Source: Gigantopelta aegis
Lineage: Eukaryota > Mollusca > Gastropoda > Neomphalida > Peltospiridae
DNA: 64,000 nucleotides
Reading direction: 5' to 3'
Assembly: GCF_016097555.1 (NCBI RefSeq)
Contig: NC_054713.1
Location: 37,720,729 to 37,784,728, forward strand
A model generated the notes under the pieces. That model was not told the DNA's origin, did not search any database, and was given only the letters and a program-made list of their open reading frames with translations. This document shows, piece by piece, positions 1 to 10,042 of this stretch. Both the position numbers and the translations under genes were made by a program. Position 1 is the stretch's first letter. Each line of letters begins with the position of its first letter.

Positions 1-334
1 CTTCTACGTGTTAGGGGGCGGGAGTACATAGTGGATCAACGCCATGGTTCCTGCCGTCTGGGATGGGCAATAAAAATTTTGTATTAATGAAAAAAGTAGG
101 GGATTTCCTCTTACCCTATAAGTAAATTCCAAATTGGATTGTTTACTTTATTTTGTCTTTTAGAACGTTTAGGAATAGTCCTCATAATCAATTAAATTGG
201 TCATGCACTTTTAATTTATATGCTTTTTGTATATGCTAAATTTATTGGGTTGTAATGAGGTGAAACTTGAAGAAACATCTATGTATTGATAATTAATAAA
301 AGTAATATTAAAATACTTAAAAAATGTTGTTTTC
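1..334 (+). repeat. 1.1-kb repeat, copy A, first segment
   Basis: This stretch matches 7555-7860 closely: both hold 'gtgttagggggcggga', then 'attggattgtttacttta', then 'ttgtaatgaggtga'. It is the left part of a repeat whose other pieces in this copy lie at 3340-3520 and 5055-5665. The start resembles a decayed tRNA-derived SINE head (gggcggga...agtgg). No coding potential is seen. Confidence 0.7.
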
Positions 335-349
335 TCTACAGACGGGCGT

Positions 350-1590
350 TTCGTGAGAGATTGAATTATGCTTCCTCATCGATGTAGATTTTTCAAACCC
401 GTCAACGGAAAGGAGACGTAAGGACTCGTGGGACGCGAGGTTCGTCCATGCAGGTCTAAATAGGTGATGTGTGGTAGCCGCAACAGAAGGTAGTTGGCGT
501 CTGTGGCGAATATGCTGAGACGAGAGTCAGTCTTGGAAGTTGTAGTGTGCTGGTTCCAGGTTGATACATTAGGAACAGTTTTCCCTCGAGGCAGAGGTTG
601 CGATCTTTTGTCTCGCTGGAGAGTATTGATGTGGCTTGTATAAAATTTCCCACTTAATGGTGTATGGGGTGAACTCGATCCGTCAGGTGTCCCCAAAGTA
701 CTGCCTTAGCGCTGTTGCGTTCTTTCGGTGTTGCGTTTGAAAAAACTGCTCGTGTTGCGCAAGAATATCTCGTACTTAAATGTGTCTCGGTCAAAAACCA
801 ACGTAAGTGTTTATTGCTTGTTGTTATCGCAGTGTATTAACGGTAGCTTGATATATTACTCCTTTCTGCAAGCATTTGCCCTCAAGTGGACATTCAGCTC
901 TTCGTCCTACAGTTGCATTCTCTGGGGGGGAACGGCGTCTTTATCTCTGTGTTGTTGAAGTAGAGTTTTGTTATGGCGCTGAAATTATTTTCCCAACATT
1001 AGGCATGCAGCTATAGCTAATTTTAACGGTGATTTCGATTTTATAATTTTGTGGAGAGGGTTGCTTTTGGGAAAGCACCTCTATCGAGTAATCTGGGAAC
1101 TGGTGACCTACGTTGGTTTTCACGTTGGAGCTATATGGTGGGTTGTACCAGGTGATGTTTCTATTGCGGTTGTTTCTGCGTCTGTTGTTTTCTGCTGTTG
1201 GGGTGTATTTGAGGTTATAGTTATATCCGCTCTTGAGTAAGGCTTCCTTATATGGGCGTTTCGCTTCTTCAAAGATGCACTCATTCGAAGATATTATCAG
1301 AAAGCCTTTTATTTATTGTTTTTGGTATACTGCGGATGATATTTGGAGGGTGGTTGCTCTTGTTGTGGATGTATAAAGGTTGTGTTTGTTGGTTTCATAT
1401 AGGGTTTGACTGAGCTCTTTTCAAGATCTAGAGTTACGTCTAAGTAATCTACAGATTTTTTGTTGGCGACTATGGTGATCTTGAGTTTATGGTTTGCAAA
1501 TATTCTGCAAATATCTTTTTTTGATTATCTCTATGGTTCTCGGTGACTCATTGAATGCAGCTAGGCCATCGTCGCGATATAGTCCTATAT
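350..1590 (-). pseudogene. Penelope-like RT tail and GIY-YIG endonuclease, left copy
   Basis: Read on the minus strand from 1590, the translation gives '[15 protein letters not shown]', then 'KKSVDYLDVTLDLEK', then '[19 protein letters not shown]', the C-terminal RT and thumb region typical of Penelope-like elements. It is followed by the region matching the endonuclease of the right copy. The last part is open as a minus-strand frame at 376-696, but the whole is split over several frames, so it is a broken 5'-truncated copy. Identification rests on remembered family motifs; a profile search with a PLE RT model would settle it. Confidence 0.65.
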
Positions 1591-1593
1591 TGT

Positions 1594-2510
1594 TGCCTTA
1601 TCAAGAGCGGATATAACTATAACCTCAAATACACCCCAACAGCAGAAGAAAACAACAGACGCAGAAACAACCGCAATAGAAACATCACCTGGTACAACCC
1701 ACCATATAGCTCCAACGTGAAAAAACCAACGTAGGTCACCAGTTCCTCAGATTACTCGATGAGTGCTTTCCCAACAAGCAACCCTCTCCACAAAATTATA
1801 AATCGAAACACCGTTTAAAATTAGCTATAGCTGCATGCCTAATGTTGGGAAAATAATTTTCAGCGCATAAACAAAACTCTACTTCAACAACACAGAGATA
1901 AAGACGCCGTTCCCCCCAGAGAATGCAACTGTAGACGAAGAGCTGAATGTCCACTTGAGGGCAAATGCTTGCAGAAAGGAGTAATATATCAAGCTACCGT
2001 TAATACACTCGATAACAACAAGCAAGAAACATACGTTGGTTTGACGAGAAACACATTTAAGACGAGATATACTGCGCACACGAGCAGTTTTCAAAACGCA
2101 ACACAGAAGAACGCAACAGCGCTAAGTCAGTACATTTGGACACTGAAGGATAGATTCACCCCATACACCATTAAGTGGAAAATTTTATCCAAAGCAAAAT
2201 CATACTCTCCAGCGAGCAAAAGATGCAACCTCTGCCTGAAGGAAAAAACTGTTCATAATGTATAAACCTGAAACCAGCACACTAAACTCCAAGAATGAAC
2301 TCGTATCAGCATGTCGACACAGACGCAAATACCTTCTGTGCGCATACCACACATCACCTATTATAGACCTGCATAGTGACGTAACCTCGACGTCACAGAG
2401 TCCATTACGTCATCAGCTTTCCGTTGACGGTGTAATTAAATCTACATCTGATGAGTGAGAGCAATAATTCAACTCTCTCACGAAACAAGCCTGTCATGTA
2501 GAGAAAAGCA
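1594..2510 (+). pseudogene. Penelope-like GIY-YIG endonuclease fragment, right copy
   Basis: The open frame 1969-2265 encodes 98 residues with the GIY-YIG signature in the form 'GVIYQATV' followed by 'TYVGLTRNTFKTRY', then 'HTSSFQN' and a Cys pair near '[10 protein letters not shown]'. This is the endonuclease domain that Penelope-like elements carry after the reverse transcriptase; it nicks target DNA for retrotransposition. Upstream bases 1594-1960 encode the linker region in disrupted frames. The copy has no RT core, so it cannot be autonomous. It is the mirror image of 335-1245. Confidence 0.7.
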
Positions 2511-2589
2511 TACACTTTTTAACGATATATCTGGCTTCCTGGGCACACACCTCAGCTGTCTGGGCACACACCTCAGCTGTCTGGGCGGG

Positions 2590-2742
2590 ACAGTAGGTTA
2601 GTTGTTAATTGGTTAATGAGAGAGAGAAGAGGGTGTAGTGGTCTTACACCTACCCATTGAGTCATTAAAACTCGCTCTGGCTGCGAACCCTGTACCTGCC
2701 AGCCTATAGTCCGATGCTTAACCACTGCGCCACCGAGACCGG
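2590..2742 (-). mobile_element. tRNA-derived SINE, short family
   Basis: The minus strand begins 'accggtctcggtggcgcagt' and continues with a box-A-like 'tggcgcagtggttaagc' and a 'gtacagggttcgcag' box-B-like motif, then the body 'gagagagaagagggtgtag'. The same family recurs at 23545-23755. Just upstream (2535-2585) the phrase 'ctgggcacacacctcagctgt' is tandemly repeated. Confidence 0.7.
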
Positions 2743-3339
2743 TTGGAACCTGCTAAAATGCATGTCTCGATTTGTATGTGTTACGATTGTCCGTCGTGAT
2801 ACCTCGTGACAAAGACCGAGGAGGGCACGAACGCCTCCGATTTCCACTGGGATGAATGCACATGGCTATTAATTTTTGATTCTATTGAAACGGGTATCCA
2901 TTCATATTCTCTTACGTATAGAATTAAACAGGTCACGTTGGATGCATTATGTAACATTATCTGTATATAATCACAAAGTGAGTGTGTATAAGAAGTTAAA
3001 AAAATATTAACTTTGATTATGCCTATTCATATTGAATCTTATAGCACAAATAAAGAAAGTGGGAGAAATAAAAGAACCGGAGACCGATAGAAATGATGGG
3101 ATATATTTCGAAAAGGTTATTCACGAGACGAGACCGGGTATTTTCATGGTTCAGAATCTATTTTGTAATATAAAAAGTTCCGTATAATGTTTACAAAAAC
3201 CGTTTGTATTACGCTTGAGATGATATGATAAAGAAAATATTACCCTCGTGTGTTTCGGTATCGTCAATATCATATGTTAGGAATCAAAATGCTATTATGC
3301 GAGCCTCTGGCGAGCATGAATACGTTGTTAATTTACATC
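2743..3339. other. AT-rich intergenic DNA
   Basis: No open frame, family repeat or RNA gene was recognised here. It lies between a SINE and the second segment of repeat copy A and may include decayed repeat sequence. Confidence 0.5.
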
Positions 3340-3520
3340 TAATTTGCAAAGTTGTCAAATTCTTAAAGTATGTAATTTGAAAAATATCACATACTTTGAT
3401 TGCATTGAAAATGTAAATCTTCCTAATTCTGTAACACAGCTGCATTCATTGTACCTTTTTCACATTCATTATTATTTTACAAAAATCCATATGAACTTTT
3501 TCTACATCATGAGCTGGGTC
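3340..3520 (+). repeat. 1.1-kb repeat, copy A, second segment
   Basis: Matches 7960-8090 of copy B, sharing 'cctaattctgt', 'gcattcattgtacctttt' and 'caaaaatccatatgaac'. In copy B this runs straight into 'attataacgcaaccgtcc'; here that continuation is found only at 5055, which shows an insertion of about 1.5 kb. Confidence 0.75.
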
Positions 3521-4493
3521 AAAACTCCATAATTTAACACACTAGATATATAAGTACCAAAGACATGTAACTGTGTTTCCTTATTATGTAAAAGCAATTT
3601 TCTTAAAATGCTATCTAAGACTACCAACCACTGTCATGACTTCTACGAAGGCCCGGATGCTAATGTGTGCACTCTTACAACGCGATTCTCGTCGTATTAC
3701 CCGGTCAGGTCAGGTAAAGTTTTTCACGTGCATATATACCACGAAAGGTTTCACGCACGCCTGTCACGGGCCAAATATCCGACTTTCGCCAGTGTCTAAG
3801 TCCGGGGAGGGGCGGGGGGTACGTTTGAGGTGGGCGGACTTTGGAATTAAAAAAAAACAAAAATAGCGGTCGGTCAAAAACCTTAGTCCTACGGAGAATA
3901 ATCTGCTGTATCCTACACATGTCTGGACTAAGAAATTAAAACCAAAAATATTTTTAGTGCTCGGCCTAAAAGGTTTTAAGGTGATTTGAGCAACTGAACG
4001 GGCGCCAAAGTAAAGTGCGTTGGACTATTTATAAAAAAATAAACATAAGAATTTTGAGCTGCGGCCGAAAAATTTAAAGTCCAACTAAACCCCAAAAAGG
4101 AGGTTACCTGTCCTATGTAAGGTTGTTACGTCGGCGAGGCTGGAGTATCCCGGAGGTTCGGCAGCAGATGTCGGCGTTGTCGCAGAGTACGAACTACCGT
4201 ACCGTAGTCGGGACCGCAGACCGCTCGGATCATCTTGTGTAGATTCCGGTTGTCCAACTTGCTCTGAAGTATGGCTTGTCTGTAGGTCTGCTCCCTCTTG
4301 TGTGTGACGACTACGGTGTGGTGAGTGCCGAACACCTTGTTGTGCAGTTCGTACTCGCTGCCGTCCTCCAGGTGTCTCCAGTCCGCGTTGAGGTAGCTGC
4401 CCCTAAGCGTTTTCGGGTCCGTCGTGTCCCCCTGCATATACTGATGAAGATGTTTCCTCAGTCCGTTGACTACAACAGTCCACTCATCTCCCT

Positions 4494-4530
<37 letters not shown>

Positions 4531-5054
4531 GACTACCGGCGGTAGTGGATTGGCCTTGGCTGGCTGGACGATCAGTGATGTTGCCTTCCTCTTCAGTGGA
4601 GGAGTGGAGGTCGGCGGTACCGCCCTCGGGGCCTGGCACATCGCAATGTCTAGGCTCGAGTACGGCTCATCCGGGGATTCGGACGCCGATGGCAGTCGCG
4701 TCCTCTTCGGCGAAGTCGGTAGGGGCGGCGACGCAGACGGGACCGCCACCTTTGATCCCCCCCCCCCCCCCCGAGCCGTCCCTGGCACGCCTTTCTTCTT
4801 CCTCCGTCCTCTTCCACTCCCTCCGTTCCTCTTCTTTGGAGGCGGGTCACCGTGTCCCGGTATAGGTAACCCGGAACTCCTGCAGAGCCCCAAAACTGGC
4901 TATCAATCCCCCCAAGTGTGTGTGTGGGAGGGGGAGGGGGCAACTCGAGAGCGCACGTAGACACATCTACTCGCATCGCGAAAACAGTTGGGAGTGTCGT
5001 ATAACCCATTAGTTGTTAATCTGAGCGCATCCGTCGTAAGTCGAATGTTGGAGA
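3521..5054. other. 1.5-kb GC-rich insert splitting repeat copy A
   Basis: The segment interrupts an otherwise continuous repeat and is far richer in G and C than its surroundings. It carries a 255-codon minus-strand ORF (4126-4893), a poly-G run at 4496-4530 and a C run at 4757-4772. The left part (3590-3800) has no recognised gene. No clean terminal repeats or target duplication could be made out. It could be a retrotransposed or transposon-borne segment of unknown type. Confidence 0.55.
4126..4893 (-). CDS. unidentified proline-rich ORF (255 aa)
   Basis: Family not recognised. The first 110 residues are low-complexity and basic, with Gly/Arg/Lys stretches (RGRRKKKG) and Ser/Pro-rich sequence. 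A run of about 11 prolines near residue 125 is encoded by the C homopolymer on this strand. The last 120 residues look like a folded domain, starting 'EWTVVVNGLRKHLHQYM', with 'DWRHLEDGSEYELHNKVFG' and an Arg-rich end. It lies in a GC-rich insert inside an AT-rich repeat. Translation through homopolymer runs is unreliable, so the exact frame near residues 40-50 and 125-135 is uncertain. It could be a captured host exon or an ORF of a mobile element. Confidence 0.35.
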
Positions 5055-5665
5055 AATTATAACGCAACCGTCCACTTGGTCAACTTTGGTCTGGCAGTTG
5101 GTAGTCTGATCCTAGCATACGACGTATGGGTAACTTGAAGAGAGTACATGGTATTGTTTGTGAACCATTTCTTATATGATAATACGAGCTATTTCAGTCA
5201 GTACTAAATTACTAGTTTAAATTAGTAAATATTTAATACATTAGAATATATATTTTGTTTTATTACAAAATGTGCACCTAATGTTGTAATTTTAAAATGG
5301 GCCAGATTTTATTACAGAATTGGCACCTGCTTTTATTACATAATGGGTCGTTTTTTATTACAAAATGGGTGCTAATTACAAACTGGGTCGTTTTTATTTT
5401 GTTTTGTTTTGTTTTTTGTTTTTGTTTTTTTTTTTTTGGGGGGGGGGGGGGGGGGTTTACAAAATAGGTACTACTTACAAAATGGGTCGGGTTTTTTTAA
5501 TTACAAAGTGGGATATTCATAACAAAATGGGTCGTTTATTAAAAAATGGGTTTTAACAAATGTTTTAAATAAAACAAACTTTAACCGTCCATGAATCACA
5601 TGACCGTTTGGCGCGAGCTGGATACTGGATTTCTGTATGTACCTAGTAGAACTAATCTGATTCAA
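5055..5665 (+). repeat. 1.1-kb repeat, copy A, third segment with 'acaaaatgggt' minisatellite
   Basis: Matches 8085-8650 of copy B from 'attataacgcaaccgtcc' to 'gaccgtttggcgcgagctgg' and 'tctgtatgtacctagtaga'. The middle (5260-5565) is a degenerate array of the phrase 'attacaaaatgggt', interrupted by a T/G homopolymer tract at 5400-5455. Confidence 0.8.
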
Positions 5666-5834
5666 GGGACTGGCCTGAATTCGACGTAATTGTTAAGATG
5701 TTGTCGACTAACAGACACGTTATAATGAAGGTAATTTCATATCTTTCTACATAAAATATCAGGGTCTCAAAACAAATTTGTTTCTACTCGTCCTACTGTT
5801 TTGTATTGGGTCAAACTTGGGTCAAAATAAGTAC

Positions 5835-6060
5835 GTGGGTAGTAATAAAGAAGATATTAAATATAAACACATCACGTGCGTACTTAAACTAAAGATACAC
5901 ATACATATAACAAAACACAAATAAATAGGTAAATTAAATTTTAAAAAAAAAAATAAAATAAAATAAAAAAAAAAAAAAAATAATAAATAATAATAAAATT
6001 ATATAAACTATATAACACGTTATGTGAGTAATAAAAAAAAAAGCACACAAAAAAACACTA
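5835..6060 (+). repeat. left arm of an inverted repeat (partner 6900-7150)
   Basis: Reads 'acgtgggtagtaataaag', then 'aatataaacacatcacgtgc', 'aacacaaataaataggta', then an A-rich tract and 'ataacacgttatgtg'. The reverse complement of each of these blocks, in the same spacing, occurs at 6900-7150. The arm borders a LINE tail fragment. Confidence 0.65.
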
Positions 6061-6119
6061 GTTTGTTTTGAACTGGTTGAATTTGTAATGATTTTGTATA
6101 TAGCGAATTAGGACGGTTC

Positions 6120-7345
6120 CCTTTACAGATTACAAGAAAATAAAAAATCTTCAAATATTGATTAAGATGCGAAATTCGAATAATTGTATTTTAAGAGCTC
6201 TGTATGAGGTAATGAATATGTATGAAGATAATTGGTTAATGAATATTAAACAGGAACTAGATGAGCTTGGTTTAAATTATATATGGGATTTAACACATGT
6301 TAATAATAATATTTATAATATAATTAAGGAAAGGATATGCGACACATTTAAACAGCTTTGTTACAGACGAATAACAACAACAACAAAGGGTATTCTCTAG
6401 CAATATCTATTAAATTAATTTAAATTACAAATGTACTTTCGTAAAATCATAGACAATCAGTATTTAAAGGAAACAGTAAATATTAGAATATCTGCTCACA
6501 AACTAAATAAAGAAACCGGCCGACAAGAAAGAGTATGTACATTTTGCAACAATAATGAGAAAGAACTCAGTTGCCTTGGGGAATTTTTTATTAAGAGCAA
6601 ATAAAATAATATTATAAACTAACACTTGTCGGTTTGTCTGTCTCTATCGTAAATGTACATGTATCTTAAATGTATAGGTATATTTATTGTGTACACTTAC
6701 ATAACGTTATATAATGTTATATAATTATTATTAATTTGTGTGTGTTTTGTGGGGTTTTTTTGTTTTGTTTTCTTGTAGGTTGTTTTTTTTTGGGGGGGGG
6801 GGGTTGTGGGGTTTTTTGGGGGGTGTATGTGGGTGGGTTTTTTTTGGGGGGAGGTTGTTTTGGTTTTTTGGTGGGGTGGGGGGGGGGGGGGAGCGTAAAT
6901 ACATACCCACATAACGTGCTATATAGTGTATTTATTTTTTCTCATTATTAATTTTTTATTATTATTTTATTTCATTTTATTATTATTTTATTTTATTTTA
7001 TTTTATTTATTTATTTATTTATGATGATTTTATTATTTGTAGTATTTTTTTTTTATTTTATTGTACCTATTTATTTGTGTTTAGATATATGTATGTGTGT
7101 CTTTACGCACGTGATGTGTTTATATTTAATATATTCTTTATTAATACCCACGTAATTATTTATCCTGCATATATGTATGGTTTATTTCGTTTATTTTAGA
7201 CATGAATTGATTGTTGAATGTGTTTTAGATAGTGCTATAGCGCTTCCCACCATTATCAGATATTGTAAATATGTATTTATTATATTTTGCTATTTTTATT
7301 ATAAAGCTTATAAGTTGAATAACTTAAAGCAATAAAGAATTTGTC
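6120..7345 (+). mobile_element. non-LTR retrotransposon 3' fragment
   Basis: The open frame 6158-6400 and the next frame (about 6432-6602) encode the C-terminal end of a LINE ORF2: 'GLNYIWDLTHVNNNIYNIIK', then 'RISAHKLNKETGR' and a 'CTFCNNNEKE' zinc-knuckle-like end. This matches the pattern of endonuclease/RT-type LINEs downstream of the RT. The 3' UTR carries a G/T-rich tract (6735-6895), an (ATTT)n tract and ends 'gcaataaagaatttg'; the same 3' end occurs in reverse at 42345-42480. The 5' part, including the RT core, is absent. Confidence 0.6.
6900..7150 (-). repeat. right arm of the inverted repeat (partner 5835-6060)
   Basis: Reads 'ccacataacgtgctatatag', a T-rich tract, 'tacctatttatttgtgttta', 'gcacgtgatgtgtttata' and 'aatacccacgta', the mirror image of 5835-6060. 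It lies within what looks like a LINE 3' UTR, so the arms may be two opposite insertions of the same UTR rather than a DNA transposon. Confidence 0.6.
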
Positions 7346-7554
7346 TATGATTTTACGTGGAAGAATGTACGTGTACATAAAATAAGATAGTAATGAAATA
7401 TAAAAGAATATATATATATTAATAATATGTAGATTATGGGGATGTGAATATGGGGATCAATATATATGATACAATTTAGCAAGAAAACCGCGTTTAAAGC
7501 GAAGACAGATTTAGAAATAATAATTGTACGGGTCCAGTTAAAATACTTGATTTC

Positions 7555-8690
7555 CTTCGTACGTGTTAGGGGGCGGGACGTAGCACAGTGGTATACCAAC
7601 TGCCATGGTATGTGCTGTCCTATCTGTGGGATGGTGCATATAAAATATCTCTTGCTATTAATGTAAAAATGTAGCGGATTTCCTATGACACTATAATGTA
7701 AAAAATACCAAATGTTGGATTGTTTACTTTATTTGTCTTTTAGATACCTTTAGCGAATGATCTCTCATAACTCATTATACAGCGGCTCATTACAATTTTA
7801 TATTTTATATTGCTTTTTTGTATATCCTAAATTGTATTCTGTTGTAATGAGGTGAGACTGCAAAAAGTACAGATAAATTCGGGCAAAAAGTACAGATAAA
7901 TTCGGGCAAAATGTGCTCACCTGAGACCTTTTTACCATGTATTTCCATCAATCTTAAATTTCTCACATACTTAGATTGCACTGAAAATGTACATTTTCCT
8001 AATTCTGTTAACACAGTTGCATTCATTGTACCTTTTTTCACATTCAATACATTTTACAAAAATCCATATGAACATTTTCTACATTAATTATAACGCAACC
8101 GTCCACTTGGTTAACTTTGGTCTGGCAGTTGATAGGCAGAGCCTAGCATACGACGTATGGGCAACTTGAAGAGGGTACATGGTATTAATTGTTTGTGAAC
8201 CATTTCTTATATGTGATAGTACGAGCTATTTACTAATTTGTCTATGAAACTTTAATTACTAGTTTAAATTAGAAAATATTTAAGTATTACAGAATATGTA
8301 TTTTGTTTTATTACAAAATGGGCAAATAGTTTTATAATATAATATGGGCCAAATTTTATTACAGAATGGGCACGTAATTACAGAATGGGTATTTTGTTGG
8401 GTACTAATTACAAATGTTGTTTTTTTTTTTTTACTTTATTTGTTTGTTTAATACCTTTGGGTTTTTTTTTACAAAATGGGTACTAATTACTCGTTTTTGT
8501 ATTACAAAATCATTACTTACAAAGTGGGTAATCATAACAAATGGGTCGTTTATTGCAAAGTGGGCTTTGACAGATTTTAAACAAAACAAACTTTAATTTG
8601 AATATGACCGTTTGGCGCGAGCTGGATTTTTCTGTATGTACCTAGTAGAAACTAATGTATTCTGTCCTGAATTATATTACCTAATATATG
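7555..8690 (+). repeat. 1.1-kb repeat, copy B (uninterrupted)
   Basis: Contains in order the blocks that copy A holds in three pieces: the SINE-like start 'gggcgggacgtagcacagtgg', 'attggattgtttacttta', a tandem 'aaaaagtacagataaattc', 'cctaattctgttaacaca', 'attataacgcaaccgtcc', the 'acaaaatgggt' minisatellite (8300-8560) and 'gaccgtttggcgcgagctgg'. No ORF of note. It gives the reference order for the broken copy. Confidence 0.75.
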
Positions 8691-8719
8691 TTTCGTACGT
8701 ACGAAATTATTTGGAGACC

Positions 8720-8895
8720 AAATTCAGTTTGGGTTACTTACAAATATCAAGACTACCAGAAAAGTATTGAATATACAGACACTAATATTCTAAATAAGAA
8801 AATATACTGATAACTAGTATTTAATATTAAATATATATAATATTAGTCGCAAACATTTTGCAATGAAGCAAACTCAGGACGGTCCCTTTAAATCG
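8720..8895 (+). repeat. short dispersed repeat (MITE-like remnant)
   Basis: Matches 20455-20630 over its length ('tttgggttacttacaaatat', 'ctaatattctaaataagaaa', 'attttgcaatgaagcaaac') and ends 'ggacggtccctttaaa'. The end sequence resembles a transposon terminus, but a matching opposite end was not identified. Confidence 0.55.
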
Positions 8896-8927
8896 CCCCA
8901 GTGTATTATAATTCAGAAGACTTTCAA

Positions 8928-9150
8928 CTGATCACACCACAACTGGTCAAAGGCTGTGATATGTGCTGTCCTGTCTGTGGGAAAGTGCATATAAAAAGAT
9001 CGCATGCTGCATTAGGCTAAAAAAAATTTTTTTAGCGGGTTTCCTTTGATGACTACGTGTCAGAATTATCAAATGTTTGACATACAATAACTGATGATAA
9101 ATTAATCAATGTGCTCCAATGGTGTCGTTAAACAAAACAAACTTTAACTT
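8928..9150 (+). mobile_element. SINE, head missing
   Basis: Carries the common SINE body 'ctgtctgtgggaaagtgcat', 'gcgggtttccttt' and the conserved 3' end 'caatgtgctccaatggtgtc' followed by 'gttaaacaaaacaaactt'. The tRNA-related head is absent. Confidence 0.75.
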
Positions 9151-9620
9151 GTTCAACTGATCACAAATATTATGTGCATTTCCGCCATATTGTTAATGAT
9201 GTGTGTGTGTGTGTGTGTGTGTGCAATGTTTCGCAAAATAAAATGCAATAAATGCATATATGTTATATTTCATTTTTAAATATAGTGTATGAATAAATGG
9301 ATTATTCATATAAAGATTTCGATACCTTTTCTGTCTATTTTGGAGTTTTTTATTCGGCTGCATTGACTTTGATTATTTATATTTTTTTAATCGTATCTCA
9401 GACCAAGAATCATCATGTAACTATGTGGAACACCCTATCTCCGTTTAGTCTTCTTTTCCTCATCTCTTTTCATTTCTAAACTTGTCTCCATTTTAAATTT
9501 GTTGTTATTGTTATATTATATTATATCATATACATAATCCCCACATTCATATTTATACACACACACAAAAACATCATTGGCCGAAATTACGAAGCCTGTT
9601 TTTTCTTAAACGCGCATATG
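9151..9620. other. AT-rich intergenic DNA
   Basis: Holds a short (TG)n tract near 9200-9220 and no recognised gene. The end (9590-9633) resembles the MITE-like sequence that continues after the SINE at 10043. Confidence 0.5.
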
Positions 9621-9633
9621 TTTGAAGTGACAG

Positions 9634-10042
9634 TAAAAAAAGAGTAAAGTTTCTTTTGATTTAACGACGCCACTAGAGCACATTGATTTTTTTTTCTTAT
9701 CATCGGCTATTGGACGTCAGACATATGGTCATTCTGGAACTGTTTTTATTTTAGAGGAAACCTGCTGTCGCCACATAGGCTACTCTTTTACGATAGGCAG
9801 CAAGGGATCTTTTATTTGCGCTTCCCACAGGCAGGATAGCACAAACCATGGCCTTTGTTGAACCAGTTATGGATCACTGGTCGGTGCAAGTGGTTTACAC
9901 CTACCCAGTTAGCCTTGCGGAGCACTCACTCAGGGTTTGGAGTCGGTATCTGGATTAAAAATCCCATGCCTCGACTAGGATCCGAACCCAGTACCTACCA
10001 GCCTGTAGTCCGATGGCTTAACCACTGCACCACCAAGGCCGG
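9634..10042 (-). mobile_element. full-length SINE with 13-bp target duplication
   Basis: The minus strand starts with a tRNA-like head (box A-like 'tggtgcagtggttaagc', box B-like 'ggttcggatcc') and ends with the conserved 'cactagagcacattg' tail in reverse. The 13-bp sequence 'tttgaagtgacag' occurs at 9621-9633 and again at 10043-10055, as expected of target-primed insertion. Sister copies are at 14464-14866 and 57285-57682. Confidence 0.9.

Larger units (their letters stand above)
335..2510. mobile_element. Penelope-like element foldback (inverted duplication)
   Basis: Two arms of about 900 bp (335-1245 and 1594-2510) are near-perfect inverted copies of each other around a 350-bp spacer. Both outer ends carry the same 'ttttctctac' then 'tttcgtgagag' sequence in opposite orientation. 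The arms encode the tail of a Penelope-like element, that is, the end of the reverse transcriptase and the GIY-YIG endonuclease. The spacer continues the element of the left arm only. Inverted and partly overlapping copies are a known feature of Penelope-like retroelements. The element separates parts of the 1.1-kb repeat copy A, so it is younger than that repeat. Confidence 0.75.

Noticed and set aside
4466-4960. 164-codon plus-strand ORF with polyglycine
   Set aside because: Antisense of the better minus-strand ORF; its openness comes from the high GC content and homopolymers.
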